In this document: positions 22,301 to 31,300 of the stretch, piece after piece
Layout of the letters: each line of letters begins with the position of its first letter
Numbering within the stretch: position 1 is the first letter of the stretch
DNA from: Pseudopyrenochaeta lycopersici
Taxonomy: Eukaryota > Ascomycota > Dothideomycetes > Pleosporales > Pseudopyrenochaetaceae
Assembly: GCA_003313425.1 (NCBI GenBank)
Contig: NHZP01000068.1
Span: 124,001 to 188,000, forward strand
Direction: 5' to 3'
DNA length: 64,000 nt
The notes under the pieces: model-generated
The model's input: only the letters and a program-made list of their open reading frames with translations
Databases searched by the model: none
Told to the model about the DNA's origin: nothing
Made by a program: the position numbers and the translations under genes

Positions 22301-24662
22301 CATGCGGGCGCTGCAAGGATATGAAGAGGCACTTGGACCGAAGCACACGTCAACACTCTCCACGGTCAACTACCTGGGCAGCATCTATAGGCATCAAGGA
22401 GAACTGGACAAGGCGGAGAAGATGTACATGTGGGCGCTGCAAGGATACGAGGAGGCTCTTGGACCGAAGCACACAATAACACTTCAGATAGTCTGCAATC
22501 TAGGCAATCTCTACAGGGATCAGGACAAACCAAGCGAAGCAGAGAAGATGTACATGCGAACACTACAAGGATTAGAAGAGACTCTTGGGCCGAAGCATAC
22601 ATCAACATTGCATTTACTTCACTGTCTCGCATGGCTTCTGAAAAGCCAAGGAAAGGTGGACGAAGCAGAGATAATGTACATGCGAGTGCTACAAGGAAGG
22701 GAGGAGGCCCTTGGATCGAAACACACATTAACACTTAGTACGATCAGTGATCTAGGCGATATCTATAGGAGCCAAGGCAAGCTAGACGAGGCGGAGAAGA
22801 TGCACATGAGGGCGCTGCAAGGAAACGAGGAGGCACTTGGGCTCAAGCATACATCAACACTCGGCAGTGTTCATCATTTGGGCAACCTCTACACTGATCA
22901 ACGCAAGCTAGATGATGCAGAGAAGATGTTCATGCGGGCGCTGCAAGGAAGGAAGGAAGCTCTTGGACCGAAGCACACATTAACACTTGGTACGATTACT
23001 TGTCTGGGCAACCTCTACAGGAACCAGGACAAGCTGGACGAGGCGGAGAAGTTGTACATGCGAGCGCTGCAAGGATACGAGGAGACACTTGGGCCGAAGC
23101 ATACATCGACGCTCTATACAGTCAACAACCTAGGCAACCTCTACAAGAACCAAGGCAAGCTGGACGAGGCGGAGAAGTTGTACATGCGAGCTCTGCAAGG
23201 ATACGAGGAGACACTTGGGCCGAAGCACACATCGACGCTCTATACAGTCAACAACCTAGGCAACCTCTACAGGGACCAAGGCAAGCTGGATGACGCGGAA
23301 AAGATGTACATACGGGCGCTGCAAGGATACGAGGAGGATCTCGGACCGAAGCACACATCGACGCTTATGACGGTCAATAATCTGGGCCTGCTCTACGTGG
23401 ACCAAGGCAAGCTGGACGAGGCGGAGAAGTTGTACATGCGAGCGCTGCAAGGATACGAGGAGGATCTCGGACCGAAACACACATCGACGCTCGATACGGT
23501 CAACAACCTAGGCAACCTCTACAAGAACCAAGGCAAGCTGGACGAGGCGGAGAAGTTGTACATGCGAGCGCTGCAAGGATACGAGGAGACACTTGGGCCG
23601 AAGCATACATCGACGCTCTATACAGTCAACAACCTAGGCAACCTCTACAAGAACCAAGGCAAGCTGGACGAGGCGGAGAAGTTGTACATGCGAGCTCTGC
23701 AAGGATACGAGGAGACACTTGGGCCGAAGCACACATCGACGCTCTATACAGTCAACAACCTAGGCAACCTCTACAGGGACCAAGGCAAGCTGGATGACGC
23801 GGAAAAGATGTACATACGGGCGCTGCAAGGATACGAGGAGGATCTCGGACCGAAGCACACATCGACGCTTATGACGGTCAATAATCTGGGCCTGCTTTAC
23901 GTGGACCAAGGCAAGCTGGACGAGGCGGAGAAGTTGTACATGCGAGCGCTGCAAGGATACGAGGAGGATCTCGGACCGAAGCACACATCGACGCTCGATA
24001 CGGTCAATAATCTAGGCCTGCTCTACGTGGACCAAGGCAAGCTGGACGAGGCGGAGAAGTTGTACATGCGAGCGCTACAAGGATACGAGGAGGCACTTGG
24101 ACTGAAGCACACATCGACGTTGAACTCGGTCTGTTGCTTAGGCATCCTTTATCGCGACCGATGCTACCACATGATCAAGAAATTGGCTTTCAAGAAGTTG
24201 CACTTCTATCCTTCATCGAGACAACACACAGATCCCCTGCCAGACATGGTTAAATTGATTGAACTTTGCATACATTATCCATCTACCACAACAGCTCTTC
24301 TTGGATGTCTTTGCCAAATATTTCAATGGATTGATGAGGACACTCTAGCGTCTCTTGCTTTTTCGCAAAGAGTGTCTAATTCACTTCCTAGCTACAACGC
24401 AATTTGTGATGGATGCCACTGCAATCTCGGCATAGCTACAGGCTGCTTTTCTTGCAAATCATGCAAAGATATTGATCTGTGCAAATCTTGCTTCGAAGGA
24501 TATGAAATGGATGAGCTCAAAGATGTGATGAAGACCTGTCAAGATCACTCTTTTCTTGAGCTTTCAACGACAGGCTCTGCGGAGGTTGCTGTTTATACTG
24601 GAAGACTGTTAAATACAGAGCAATGGCTCCAAAAGCTGGCGAGTGATCTCAGATCACGGTAG
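19342..24662 (+). CDS. NLR-type receptor: HET / NB-ARC / 21 TPR / ZZ zinc finger (three exons)
   Basis: Exons 19342-20086, 20144-20770 and 20818-24662 join to 1738 codons plus TAG. The ATG at 19342 gives the usual HET-family N-terminus (MRLL...). HET domain about residues 27-150: YAILSHTW, FWVDTCCIDKS, RGWTLQELIAP, with LYGEG at 227-231. NB-ARC: P-loop GLGGIGKT 297-304, Walker B LIIYDNYD 382-389, IITTR 417-421, GLPL 470-473. Twenty-one 42-residue TPRs, about 682-1563, consensus NNLGNLYxxQGKLDEAEKxY. ZZ-type finger about 1654-1707 with three CxxC pairs and a late His. Fungal NLRs of this plan act in the cytosol: repeats sense a ligand, NB-ARC oligomerises on ATP, and HET triggers incompatibility cell death. 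All key motifs are present and no RIP stops are seen. Ligand and activity are inferred; the ZZ extension is unusual. Confidence 0.92.
20087..20143 (+). other. intron 1 of the NLR gene (57 nt)
   Basis: Donor GTAAGC at 20087, branch-like TTAAC at 20131-20135, acceptor AAG at 20141-20143. Removing it deletes the in-frame TAA at 20140-20142 and keeps the reading phase (57 = 3 x 19), joining ...GIL to GPDHEKF. Confidence 0.85.
20771..20817 (+). other. intron 2 of the NLR gene (47 nt)
   Basis: Donor GTAAGG at 20771, branch CTAAC at 20801-20805, acceptor TAG at 20815-20817. Splicing shifts the frame exactly as needed to read from SEN into DSDAIRLVEELDGLPLAL, the end of the NB-ARC domain. Confidence 0.92.
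21489..24134 (+). repeat. 21 tandem 126-bp TPR-coding units
   Basis: The period is exactly 126 bp (42 codons) throughout. Units 1-12 are diverged from one another; units 13-21 are close to identical in nucleotide sequence, showing recent turnover at the C-terminal side of the array. A partial 22nd unit (CCLGILYRDR) follows. Confidence 0.95.
23030..24007 (+). repeat. recent tandem duplication of a 504-bp (four-TPR) block
   Basis: 23030-23503 and 23534-24007 are copies offset by 504 bp. I see two substitutions in about 474 bp: C/T near 23393 versus 23897, and A/G near 23477 versus 23981. TPRs 14-16 equal TPRs 18-20 at protein level. Confidence 0.9.
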
Positions 24663-24946
24663 ATGATTTCAACATATGCAATTTCAGTTGAGTTTCCCTT
24701 CCTTTGACAAAACAGTATCCCGCAACCATGATTTTGAAATGTGTCGTCTAACAGAATCTCCTTTTTTAACCTTAGTCCTTTAGTAGTTCTAGCGGCAAAA
24801 GGTGCTATGAGAGGAGCATCCGGATGTAAGGGGCTGGGCAAAGGTTGCCGATGCCTGGTAACAGGATTGTATTCAATGAAGAAGAAAGCTATCTCACGAG
24901 TAAGGCAGCATTTATATCTGCCTAACTCCTCGCGACTCAATGATCG
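24663..24946. other. 3' flank of the NLR gene, no gene recognised
   Basis: Balanced composition. A minus-strand open frame at 24593-24940 overlaps the end of the NLR and has no recognised domain; probably chance. Confidence 0.5.
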
Positions 24947-24966
24947 AGAAACTTCTAGAAGTTTCT
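24947..24966. promoter_or_regulatory. perfect heat-shock-element palindrome
   Basis: A 20-bp perfect palindrome containing GAAACTTCTAGAAGTTTC at 24948-24965. This is four alternating nGAAn boxes with exact 2-nt spacing, the consensus for a heat-shock-factor trimer. It lies 285 bp after the NLR stop and about 58 bp before the TPR relic. It could instead act as a hairpin. No intact gene that it would obviously control is seen. Confidence 0.5.
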
Positions 24967-25023
24967 AGGACTCCGAAGGTTCCACCGAGGAACATTACAA
25001 CTAGGCTTTAGCCTCTTACACCG

Positions 25024-25192
25024 GACACTCTAACAAGCAAAGGCAACCTAGCAAATGTGCTTCGTTGCTAATGCAAGTACGGAGAAGCCGAGCAGCTCTA
25101 CTGAGACAAACTCTTGCACAACGGCAGAAGGCGGTGGCAGAAGACCATCCGGGCACTTTGACAAGTAGAAGTGGTCTGGCACGCTCGGTATA
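25024..25192 (+). pseudogene. decayed TPR fragment, probably of a second NLR
   Basis: One frame gives DTLTSKGNLANVL then KYGEAEQLY with a stop in between. After a frame change near 25105 it continues TLAQRQKAVAEDHPGTLTS. This is the 42-residue TPR pattern of fungal NB-ARC/TPR and kinesin-light-chain-like proteins (HPDTLTSxxNLAxxL...GKYxEAExLxRxxL), and is clearly different from the repeats of the upstream gene. About one and a third repeats survive. Two stops and a frameshift, not RIP, broke it. It suggests that an NLR of another lineage once stood here. Confidence 0.6.
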
Positions 25193-25786
25193 CATTCCTT
25201 AAAGAGTACTTCATGGCTCAGCAAGCTTTTGTAGAATTCTGTTATACTGTAATCTTATCCGAGATCGTCCGAGATGGTAGTGTTGTAGGTGCTCGCTGTA
25301 GATTGTGGTATTGTATAGTAAGCCAGACAGTCAACGCAATAAATTCAAGGCGACGGTAGATATTAGGTCTAAAAGATTCTATTCCGAGATTATCTATAGA
25401 TTCGAATCACTGTCGGGGTGGCTGTAATAGAAGGTGATTCTGGTGTTCCGGTACGGCGGGATGTCCGCCACGCAGGGATCCACGTTACCAAAGATTGGCG
25501 AAGATATGCCGAGAATACGGCACAGGTATTTATTTTCTTGCCCATCGCAATGGCCGCTTCAACGGATTCATCTCTAGAGACAAGACAGGTCAGTCCTGGT
25601 TGCCGCCAAGTCAGGATATTCTTTGTAAGCCCCCCTTCATTGCAGCTATCAAGGACTAAGTCGTTTCAAGGACAGATTGTATCCCTCGCTGGTGATAAAG
25701 TCGCCGTCGCATTACCATCAGCCTCGACGTGGACGAGCTCAGGTTACCTCTCACGCAGCGGGTTCATATGCGCCGTGCGACCGCCG
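25193..25786. other. unassigned sequence
   Basis: Normal composition. An open frame at 25418-25897 runs into the minisatellite and shows no family resemblance; since the minisatellite unit is not a multiple of three it is unlikely to code. Confidence 0.4.
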
Positions 25787-26215
25787 CAGGTCTACTTACG
25801 TGCTACACCACCAAACACAGCAGCATTAGCAGCAGCCTCACATCTGAATATCCACAGGTTTACTTACCTCCTACACCACCGAACACAGCAGCATTAGCAG
25901 CAGCCTCGCATCTCGATATTCGCAAGTCTACTTACCTCCTACACCACCCAACACAGCAGCATTAGCAGCAGCTTCGTATCTCGACATTCGCAGGTCTACT
26001 TACGTCCTGTACCACCAGCACAGCAGCATTAGCAGCAGCCTCGCATCCCAATGTTCACATGCCCACTTACATACTACACCACCAAACACAGCAGCATTAG
26101 CAGCAGCCTCGCATCCCAATATTCGCAGGTCAACTTACCTCCTACACCACCAAAACACAGCAGCATCAGTAGCAGTATCGCATCTCGATATTCACAAGTA
26201 CACTTACTTCCTACA
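25787..26215 (+). repeat. 67-69 bp minisatellite, six full units plus a partial one
   Basis: Each unit runs from GCAGGTCTACTTACCTCC through ACCACCAAACACAGCAGCATTAGCAGCAGCCTCGCATC to ATATTC. The unit length is not divisible by three, so the apparent protein readings shift frame from unit to unit. The mutated copy at 53305-53540 has only three full units. Confidence 0.9.
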
Positions 26216-27415
26216 ATCGGTCACGTTAGTACAATGTGCGCAACAATCCCTAGGGTTATTACTCTCTATATCTCTACCGTTAGCTGAATCATAAATCTAT
26301 TCACTATCAAAGCCTACCTCAAACAAGCTATCGTCCCACGTTTTATAACCCATTAGCACAAACTCAATTGCAGCTAATAGAGATAAAAAGGATTGAAGAC
26401 GCAGTAACAAGATAAACCCCTAGATTGATGGACAGTTCAACTGTGTCCTTGTGAGCAATGACTCTCAAATCGAGATTTTTGAGGCGGGGCAGTGCACTCA
26501 GCTGCTGCCTACGTGGTCCGTCCTAACATTATCCTTGAATAGGCTCAGCCAATCGTTGTTTCCACAGCATTTGAAATCAAGCTAATTAAGTTACTCAACA
26601 TGAGTACGCTAACTGATCTCAGCGGCAGCATAATTAGTGGTATAGGCAAGCAAACAATTGAAGCAAAAATGGTCCGGCGCGCCACCGCTGTCAAGGAGGA
26701 CGGCCGACCCGCACCAGCCACACCCTTGCCGTGAACGTCTAGAATGGATGGCGTTGGGAAGAGATATAACGATCATTTCCGGTGACAGAGAACGGCATGC
26801 AGCCCTAGATAGTGTAGTGCCTTGCCAAGTATTGCTATCATCACAGCTCTGCTATCCTTATCCATCGCGAACATGAACAATCTAAACCGCTTATGTCCCA
26901 TGTCAAACTAAAGCACATCTCTACAACCCTAAAGATTGCAGTGCTCACGTAGGGAGCTGTTTGTTGTTTGACCATACGATAGCTGTATCACCAAAACATA
27001 TCGAGCCCTTCCACCTTCGTATGCGCTTACAACGACGGCGTTCCACCAGCGACGCTCAACCCACTTGCCGAAGCGTAGGCGCCAATTTCCAGGGCCACGG
27101 CACTCCGTCTTATCTTATACCCCTCTTGTGTCATCGTATTCCCCCTCAACGAGCTGAGATTAGATCTCGACTACTGCTAGGCCTAAGAATCGGCTCGAGT
27201 GGGCTTGAGACATGGGCACATGGTGAGCCTAATTAGGTCTTTCGTTCGGTCAGCGGAGGGAACAACAGTGGGTTTCGGGGCTTGAGGGCGAGGAAGCTAT
27301 CGAGGTCATCGTGCGTAGGATAGCCGTGTCGACTGCTTCGAACGCTGGAAACACGTTGGCTGACTGACAAGCGCCGTGGCCGTGCGGGACTTGGCACTGC
27401 TCCCAATCCCAATCC
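25787..27415 (+). repeat. little-mutated copy of part of the 49.8-55.2 kb element
   Basis: Aligns collinearly with about 53305-54760: minisatellite, then shared stretches such as GGCGGGGCAGTGCA, CTGATCTCAGCGGCAGCATAATTA and AGAGCTTAAGGGCGAGG-type sequence. Differences are overwhelmingly CA->TA/TG->TA in the other copy. It stops inside the inverted repeat, so this copy is a fragment. No coding frame was recognised. Confidence 0.8.
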
Positions 27416-29229
27416 CAAGCCGGATTTAATCATAAACGGGCAATGTTATGTCAGCTTTGACAAGAATTGCTCTGATTGGACGGTTTTTAACGAAAGTACT
27501 GCTCTGCGTGGTGATAGCGCATGAATCCGCGCCTAGATCAGCCCTCACGGCTAATCATGGCTCCTAAGTGTTTCTATTAGATCCCTAGACGTATACGAAA
27601 GCTGCGCATGTGTTGCGATAGATGGAAATGATGGTGGTGGCTCCGTGTTGGGGGAGGTTCGTTATTGCTATGAAGAAGGTCTCCTCGCGGATCGGAAGGG
27701 CAAGCGACTATGCGACTGTAATTTTTGTATAGATGCACGTGGATGGGTTCAGGGGTCATCTGAGAATGTAGGCCAAGAGGAATTTCAGATTATTAACGCG
27801 TGTACAGATTTTTGTATTGCTGCAAAGTCCAAGTACCTACAATTTTGTCCGTTACGGCGGTTGTTCCGTTACGAAGGGATGCACGTTAGAGAGGCGTTTT
27901 AAGGTGTGTGAATTAGAGTGGGTTAGTGTGCTGTTCGGGTGTGCAGGAAGTTATTGCAACCGCGTGCTTGGGATGGCCTACTCCGCGATTTTGAAATCGC
28001 TGCTCCGCAAAAGTGTCACCTTGCATTAATGCCTACAGGGTTTCCAGAGATGCTAATAACTCTACTACATTACTTAAGCCCCTACTCAGGCTCTACAACC
28101 ACTCAGGTTCCTAGGCCAGAACACGGCGTCTTCTTTGCTACATACGCTACTTTAAGTCATGATTACACAAAGGCACAAACCATAAAACGCAATGTGGCGG
28201 TGCATTCCTGACGGTATATTCTTCTGTAAATCTACTAACGACATGTATGTTACAAACTCTATAGAAAACTATAGCGGATGCTTTATAGTCTATATACGAG
28301 ATTATGGAATGTAAACAGTCTTGGTTGTTGAGGAGTATAAAGTTGGAGTAATGTTAGGGTTAGACCTTAAGCTCTGATACAACAGCCGCCAGATAACAGA
28401 ATACGTACTATATAATAAACAGTATTAGCTTGCTATATGTGTTCCGTGTGAGATGGCTATACGTCTGGGAAATTGGGTTAATGGACATTATAAAGACACT
28501 ACTATCTTGATGGGAGGATGTAGAGGTGACAGTTAGTGTCCTGTGGCCCATGTACTAGAGTACCTAGGTTATAAAACCATGATTAAGAATTGGAGGGATT
28601 ACATTTATGGGTTATGTATTCTCCCTTTTATTAGCGTGCGGGGAGTAATTTAGGAAAGCTTCTATACAGGCACCTTGTTAGTGCCTTGTTGATAGCCTTG
28701 TCTTAACAAAACTAGGTTATACGTAAAGTTAATTTTATAACGCTGGAAACTAAATTTAGTATAAGTTGGTGACCAAGGGATGCGTAGTAGGAAAGTGCAA
28801 AATTATAGGCTCTTTACAATTAAAGTAACTTATTAAGTAATTACCTTGATAAAATGTTCTATTCCTAACTAGTGTTGGGAAAAATAGTCTTAACTAAGTA
28901 AAAATAAGATAGTTTTATCTTAATCTAAGGAGTTTTTGCTTGAGCGTGACTCTATGAACCTATTCTCTTTGGGATAAATGCTTACTTATAGAGATTCCTT
29001 AGTTAATGCAGCGCAACTCTAAGGACTTAAATTTACCGCGAAACACGACTAACCCTGCAATCCTCGTCTTTAACTCCTATACACGAAAGTTAACTTTATC
29101 TTTAGCGATTTTAAGGATATAAAGGAATTTTGCGTAGGGTTTACATAAGACTAGGCTATTCGTGCTTATTAAAGGGCTAAATTAATCCTTTTCTCCTAAT
29201 ACATTATATTGTTTAAAGTTTGCAGGTAT
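27416..29229. other. unassigned sequence, grading from balanced to TA-rich
   Basis: No gene recognised. Short open frames at 27577-28211 have no family signal. From about 28200 the sequence becomes TA-rich. The stretch 28870-29229 may be decayed continuation of the hAT-like frame on the minus strand. Confidence 0.4.
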
Positions 29230-29835
29230 TTAGAAATCTCTATGTTTCTTTCTATTACTACGTTTAAGCATATTATACCGACTATAGTGTACGACAACAT
29301 AACTATAGCTAAGGCAAAATATCCTCTTCTGCCTAAGGAAGGTCGCCCTTATCAGTTTGTGTTGTTGACTAGACTCCATCTGGACAGTAACTTTTCCGTC
29401 CTTACATAATCTATGGCCAGGTCTGTTCATCCCTAGATAGCGTGCGGCAGCTGAAACAGATGATGTAACATCAAAGATATAATTATGAGTGGACTTCTTA
29501 AGATAGCAATGTCTACAGACGAAAAGTGTCCGTTTTGGATTCTTCAGCGAAGCCACACAGTATCCGTACTTGTAGATCCAGCTCGGTTGCCTGTTCTGCG
29601 TTCGGAGAGGCTTAATATATTGCTTAATCGCTTCCCACTGAATCCCATCGTAATTATCCGTATATCGCTCATCATCAGAGGAGATATCGCTATCGTTAGG
29701 GGGGAGGGCTTCGGCGGCAGTTGCGGCAGCGGTCTCGGTTGGCGCGTCAAGGAGAGCGCTACGGAGCTCCTCGAAGGTTTGAATATTTTCCAGTGTATCA
29801 CGGGTGCGCTTTTTCGATCGGGCTTGACATGGCAT
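29230..29835 (-). pseudogene. hAT-like transposase N-terminal fragment with BED-type zinc finger
   Basis: A 201-residue open frame starts at an ATG (29833-29835). After an acidic, low-complexity N-terminus (residues about 35-65) comes a zinc-finger block, WIYKYG...VCRHC (C-x2-C) followed about 34 residues later by H, resembling the BED finger at the start of fungal hAT transposases. The segment after it (HKLIRATFL) resembles the following conserved stretch, but the frame then ends in unlike sequence. A full hAT transposase is about 700-900 residues, so at least two thirds is missing or decayed. No terminal repeats or 8-bp duplication were found. The family call is moderate. Confidence 0.5.
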
Positions 29836-30152
29836 GGTAGAGGTCTTTAACGGAGAAGTTAGGCCCGAGGAAGTTCCAGTATTAAAGGGTTTAAGCCAAT
29901 CACAATCTCCCAGCTGAATATCGAGGATATGCCTCCTTGTTCCACTTGTGCGATGATGGGACTAGATCCATTTGACGAGAAAAGCGAGAGAAGCTTTTTA
30001 GGCGATGATTACGTAGCTAGATATTGCAACAGTACGTGCTAATGGAAGAAAAGAGAGATGCTTGTTCTAGTGTAGTAGTAAGCCAACTCGTTTTGTCTGG
30101 GCAAATCTGTTGCCCTAGTTTAGACTTGTCGGTATAGTCGTCGCTAGATTTA
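29836..30152. other. spacer, nothing recognised
   Basis: Mixed-composition sequence between the hAT-like fragment and a mariner end; no open frame or repeat. Confidence 0.45.
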
Positions 30153-30710
30153 CAGTCACGCGTCAAAAGTTTTGGTTGCTAAGCGAGCTCACATGAAACA
30201 CGCTGCACAACCTTTTTACTTCAACCACCACCCAGAATGCCACCACGTCGTTAATTTGGCGCAGAAATCTTAGGAAATGCCCCTAGAGGGCCTAATTTAA
30301 CGCCCTTACAGCGATAAGCAATCATCTCCAAAGCTGAGGCTGGTGTCTCAGTTGCAGAGCTAGTTACTGAGTTCAATCGTTCACCCAACTGCATCCGCAC
30401 CACCATTAGACTTGGCCAAAAACGCGCAACACGCGATGAGGCACCTTGTGCTGCCGTCCTCCAATCCTATTACCTTATTAGAAAAGGATCATCTATCGCA
30501 CAGTGCGCGCGCAGCCAAAGATTGAGTACTCAGACCTAGCTCAAGTAGACGTGGTTGTCAACTCAGATGGCATCTCCTCAAAGCTACCTAGTCGCAGCAC
30601 ACTGTACCGGACACTCAATAGCCGAGGCCTAACTAATTATTGCTATAAGAAGCGCCTAAAGCTGTCTATAGATCATGCTAAGTAGTGGCGTGCGTTCTGT
30701 TAGAGGTAAC
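30153..30710 (+). pseudogene. truncated Tc1/mariner transposase with left terminal repeat
   Basis: TA at 30151-30152 is followed by a mariner-type end, CAGTCACGCGTCAAAAG. An ATG at 30237 opens a transposase N-terminus starting MPPRR with stops at RIP positions. A frame change around 30460-30485 leads into the second helix-turn-helix region: RIIYRTVRAQPKIEY, then SRSTLYRTLNSRGLT and YKKRLKLS. The mariner at 60332-61681 has the same layout (MPP..., then IIYRKARAQLKI). The catalytic DDE part and the right end are missing; sequence after about 30710 is unrelated. Confidence 0.7.
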
Positions 30711-31300
30711 ATACTTACATTTTGTATGGCATCGCCGCACTCTTAAGTTCTTAACGCCACGAGGTTCACACAACATGCAGCCAACATGAGGGAACTCTTA
30801 CTCCCTATTTTGTATGGGTAATAGGCCATACGCGAAAGCGCCGGGCTCATAACCTGTCAAAACTTGGGGGGTGTAAGAGTCTCTCGAGGTTCCCTGGCAG
30901 GATGATCGTCCCTGACCGCATGAAGATATGCAGTTGAGGGTCTTCACTATGAACTCGCTTGTGCCCATAAGTCGAGCGATTCTTTTAATAGTAGCTGGCC
31001 AGTTCTTAGTTTGCTGTTGCATTCTCTATTTAGAACTATAAAAGACTTATTAAGCGCCTTAGCGTTGAATTTAACTCTTACTTGCGCGACTGTGAGGTTT
31101 GAATTCCTTTCTAAGGTTTGTCCGCGGGCATCCACCTACCCCTAGGTTGGCAGTCACGGGTTTAATTCATTTATGTCAATTGCTGGTCAAAAATCTATAT
31201 AGTCTTACTATAGTTATTATACAATACTATCCTAATCTATCAGACATAACCGCTTTGCTAAAAGGAACTAAGCAATCGCTCTGCTAATTAGAAATGCTAG
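30711..31300. other. unassigned sequence
   Basis: Contains a short repeated phrase, ATTTTGTATGG, at about 30719 and 30816 that may mark a junction. Minus-strand open frames at 30798-31135 are not recognised. Confidence 0.35.

Noticed and set aside
21336..23984. Many long open frames on both strands inside the TPR array
   Set aside because: They repeat with the 126-bp period and are shadows of the true frame, which continues uninterrupted from 20818 to 24662.
24593..24940. 115-residue minus-strand open frame over the NLR 3' end, with the heat-shock palindrome just upstream
   Set aside because: No recognisable domain; it overlaps the end of a convincing gene, and the palindrome would lie only 7 nt from its start codon, too close for a promoter.
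25787..26215. Repeat considered as a CRISPR or protein-repeat gene
   Set aside because: It is a simple head-to-tail minisatellite with no spacers and no stable frame.
25418..26287. Open frames of 78-159 codons across the 68-bp minisatellite
   Set aside because: The unit is not a multiple of three, so the peptide alternates between frames; no sign of coding selection.
29230..29835. Treating the 201-codon frame as an intact host gene
   Set aside because: A BED-type finger followed by truncated transposase-like sequence fits a hAT fragment better, and the frame ends in unrelated TA-rich sequence.
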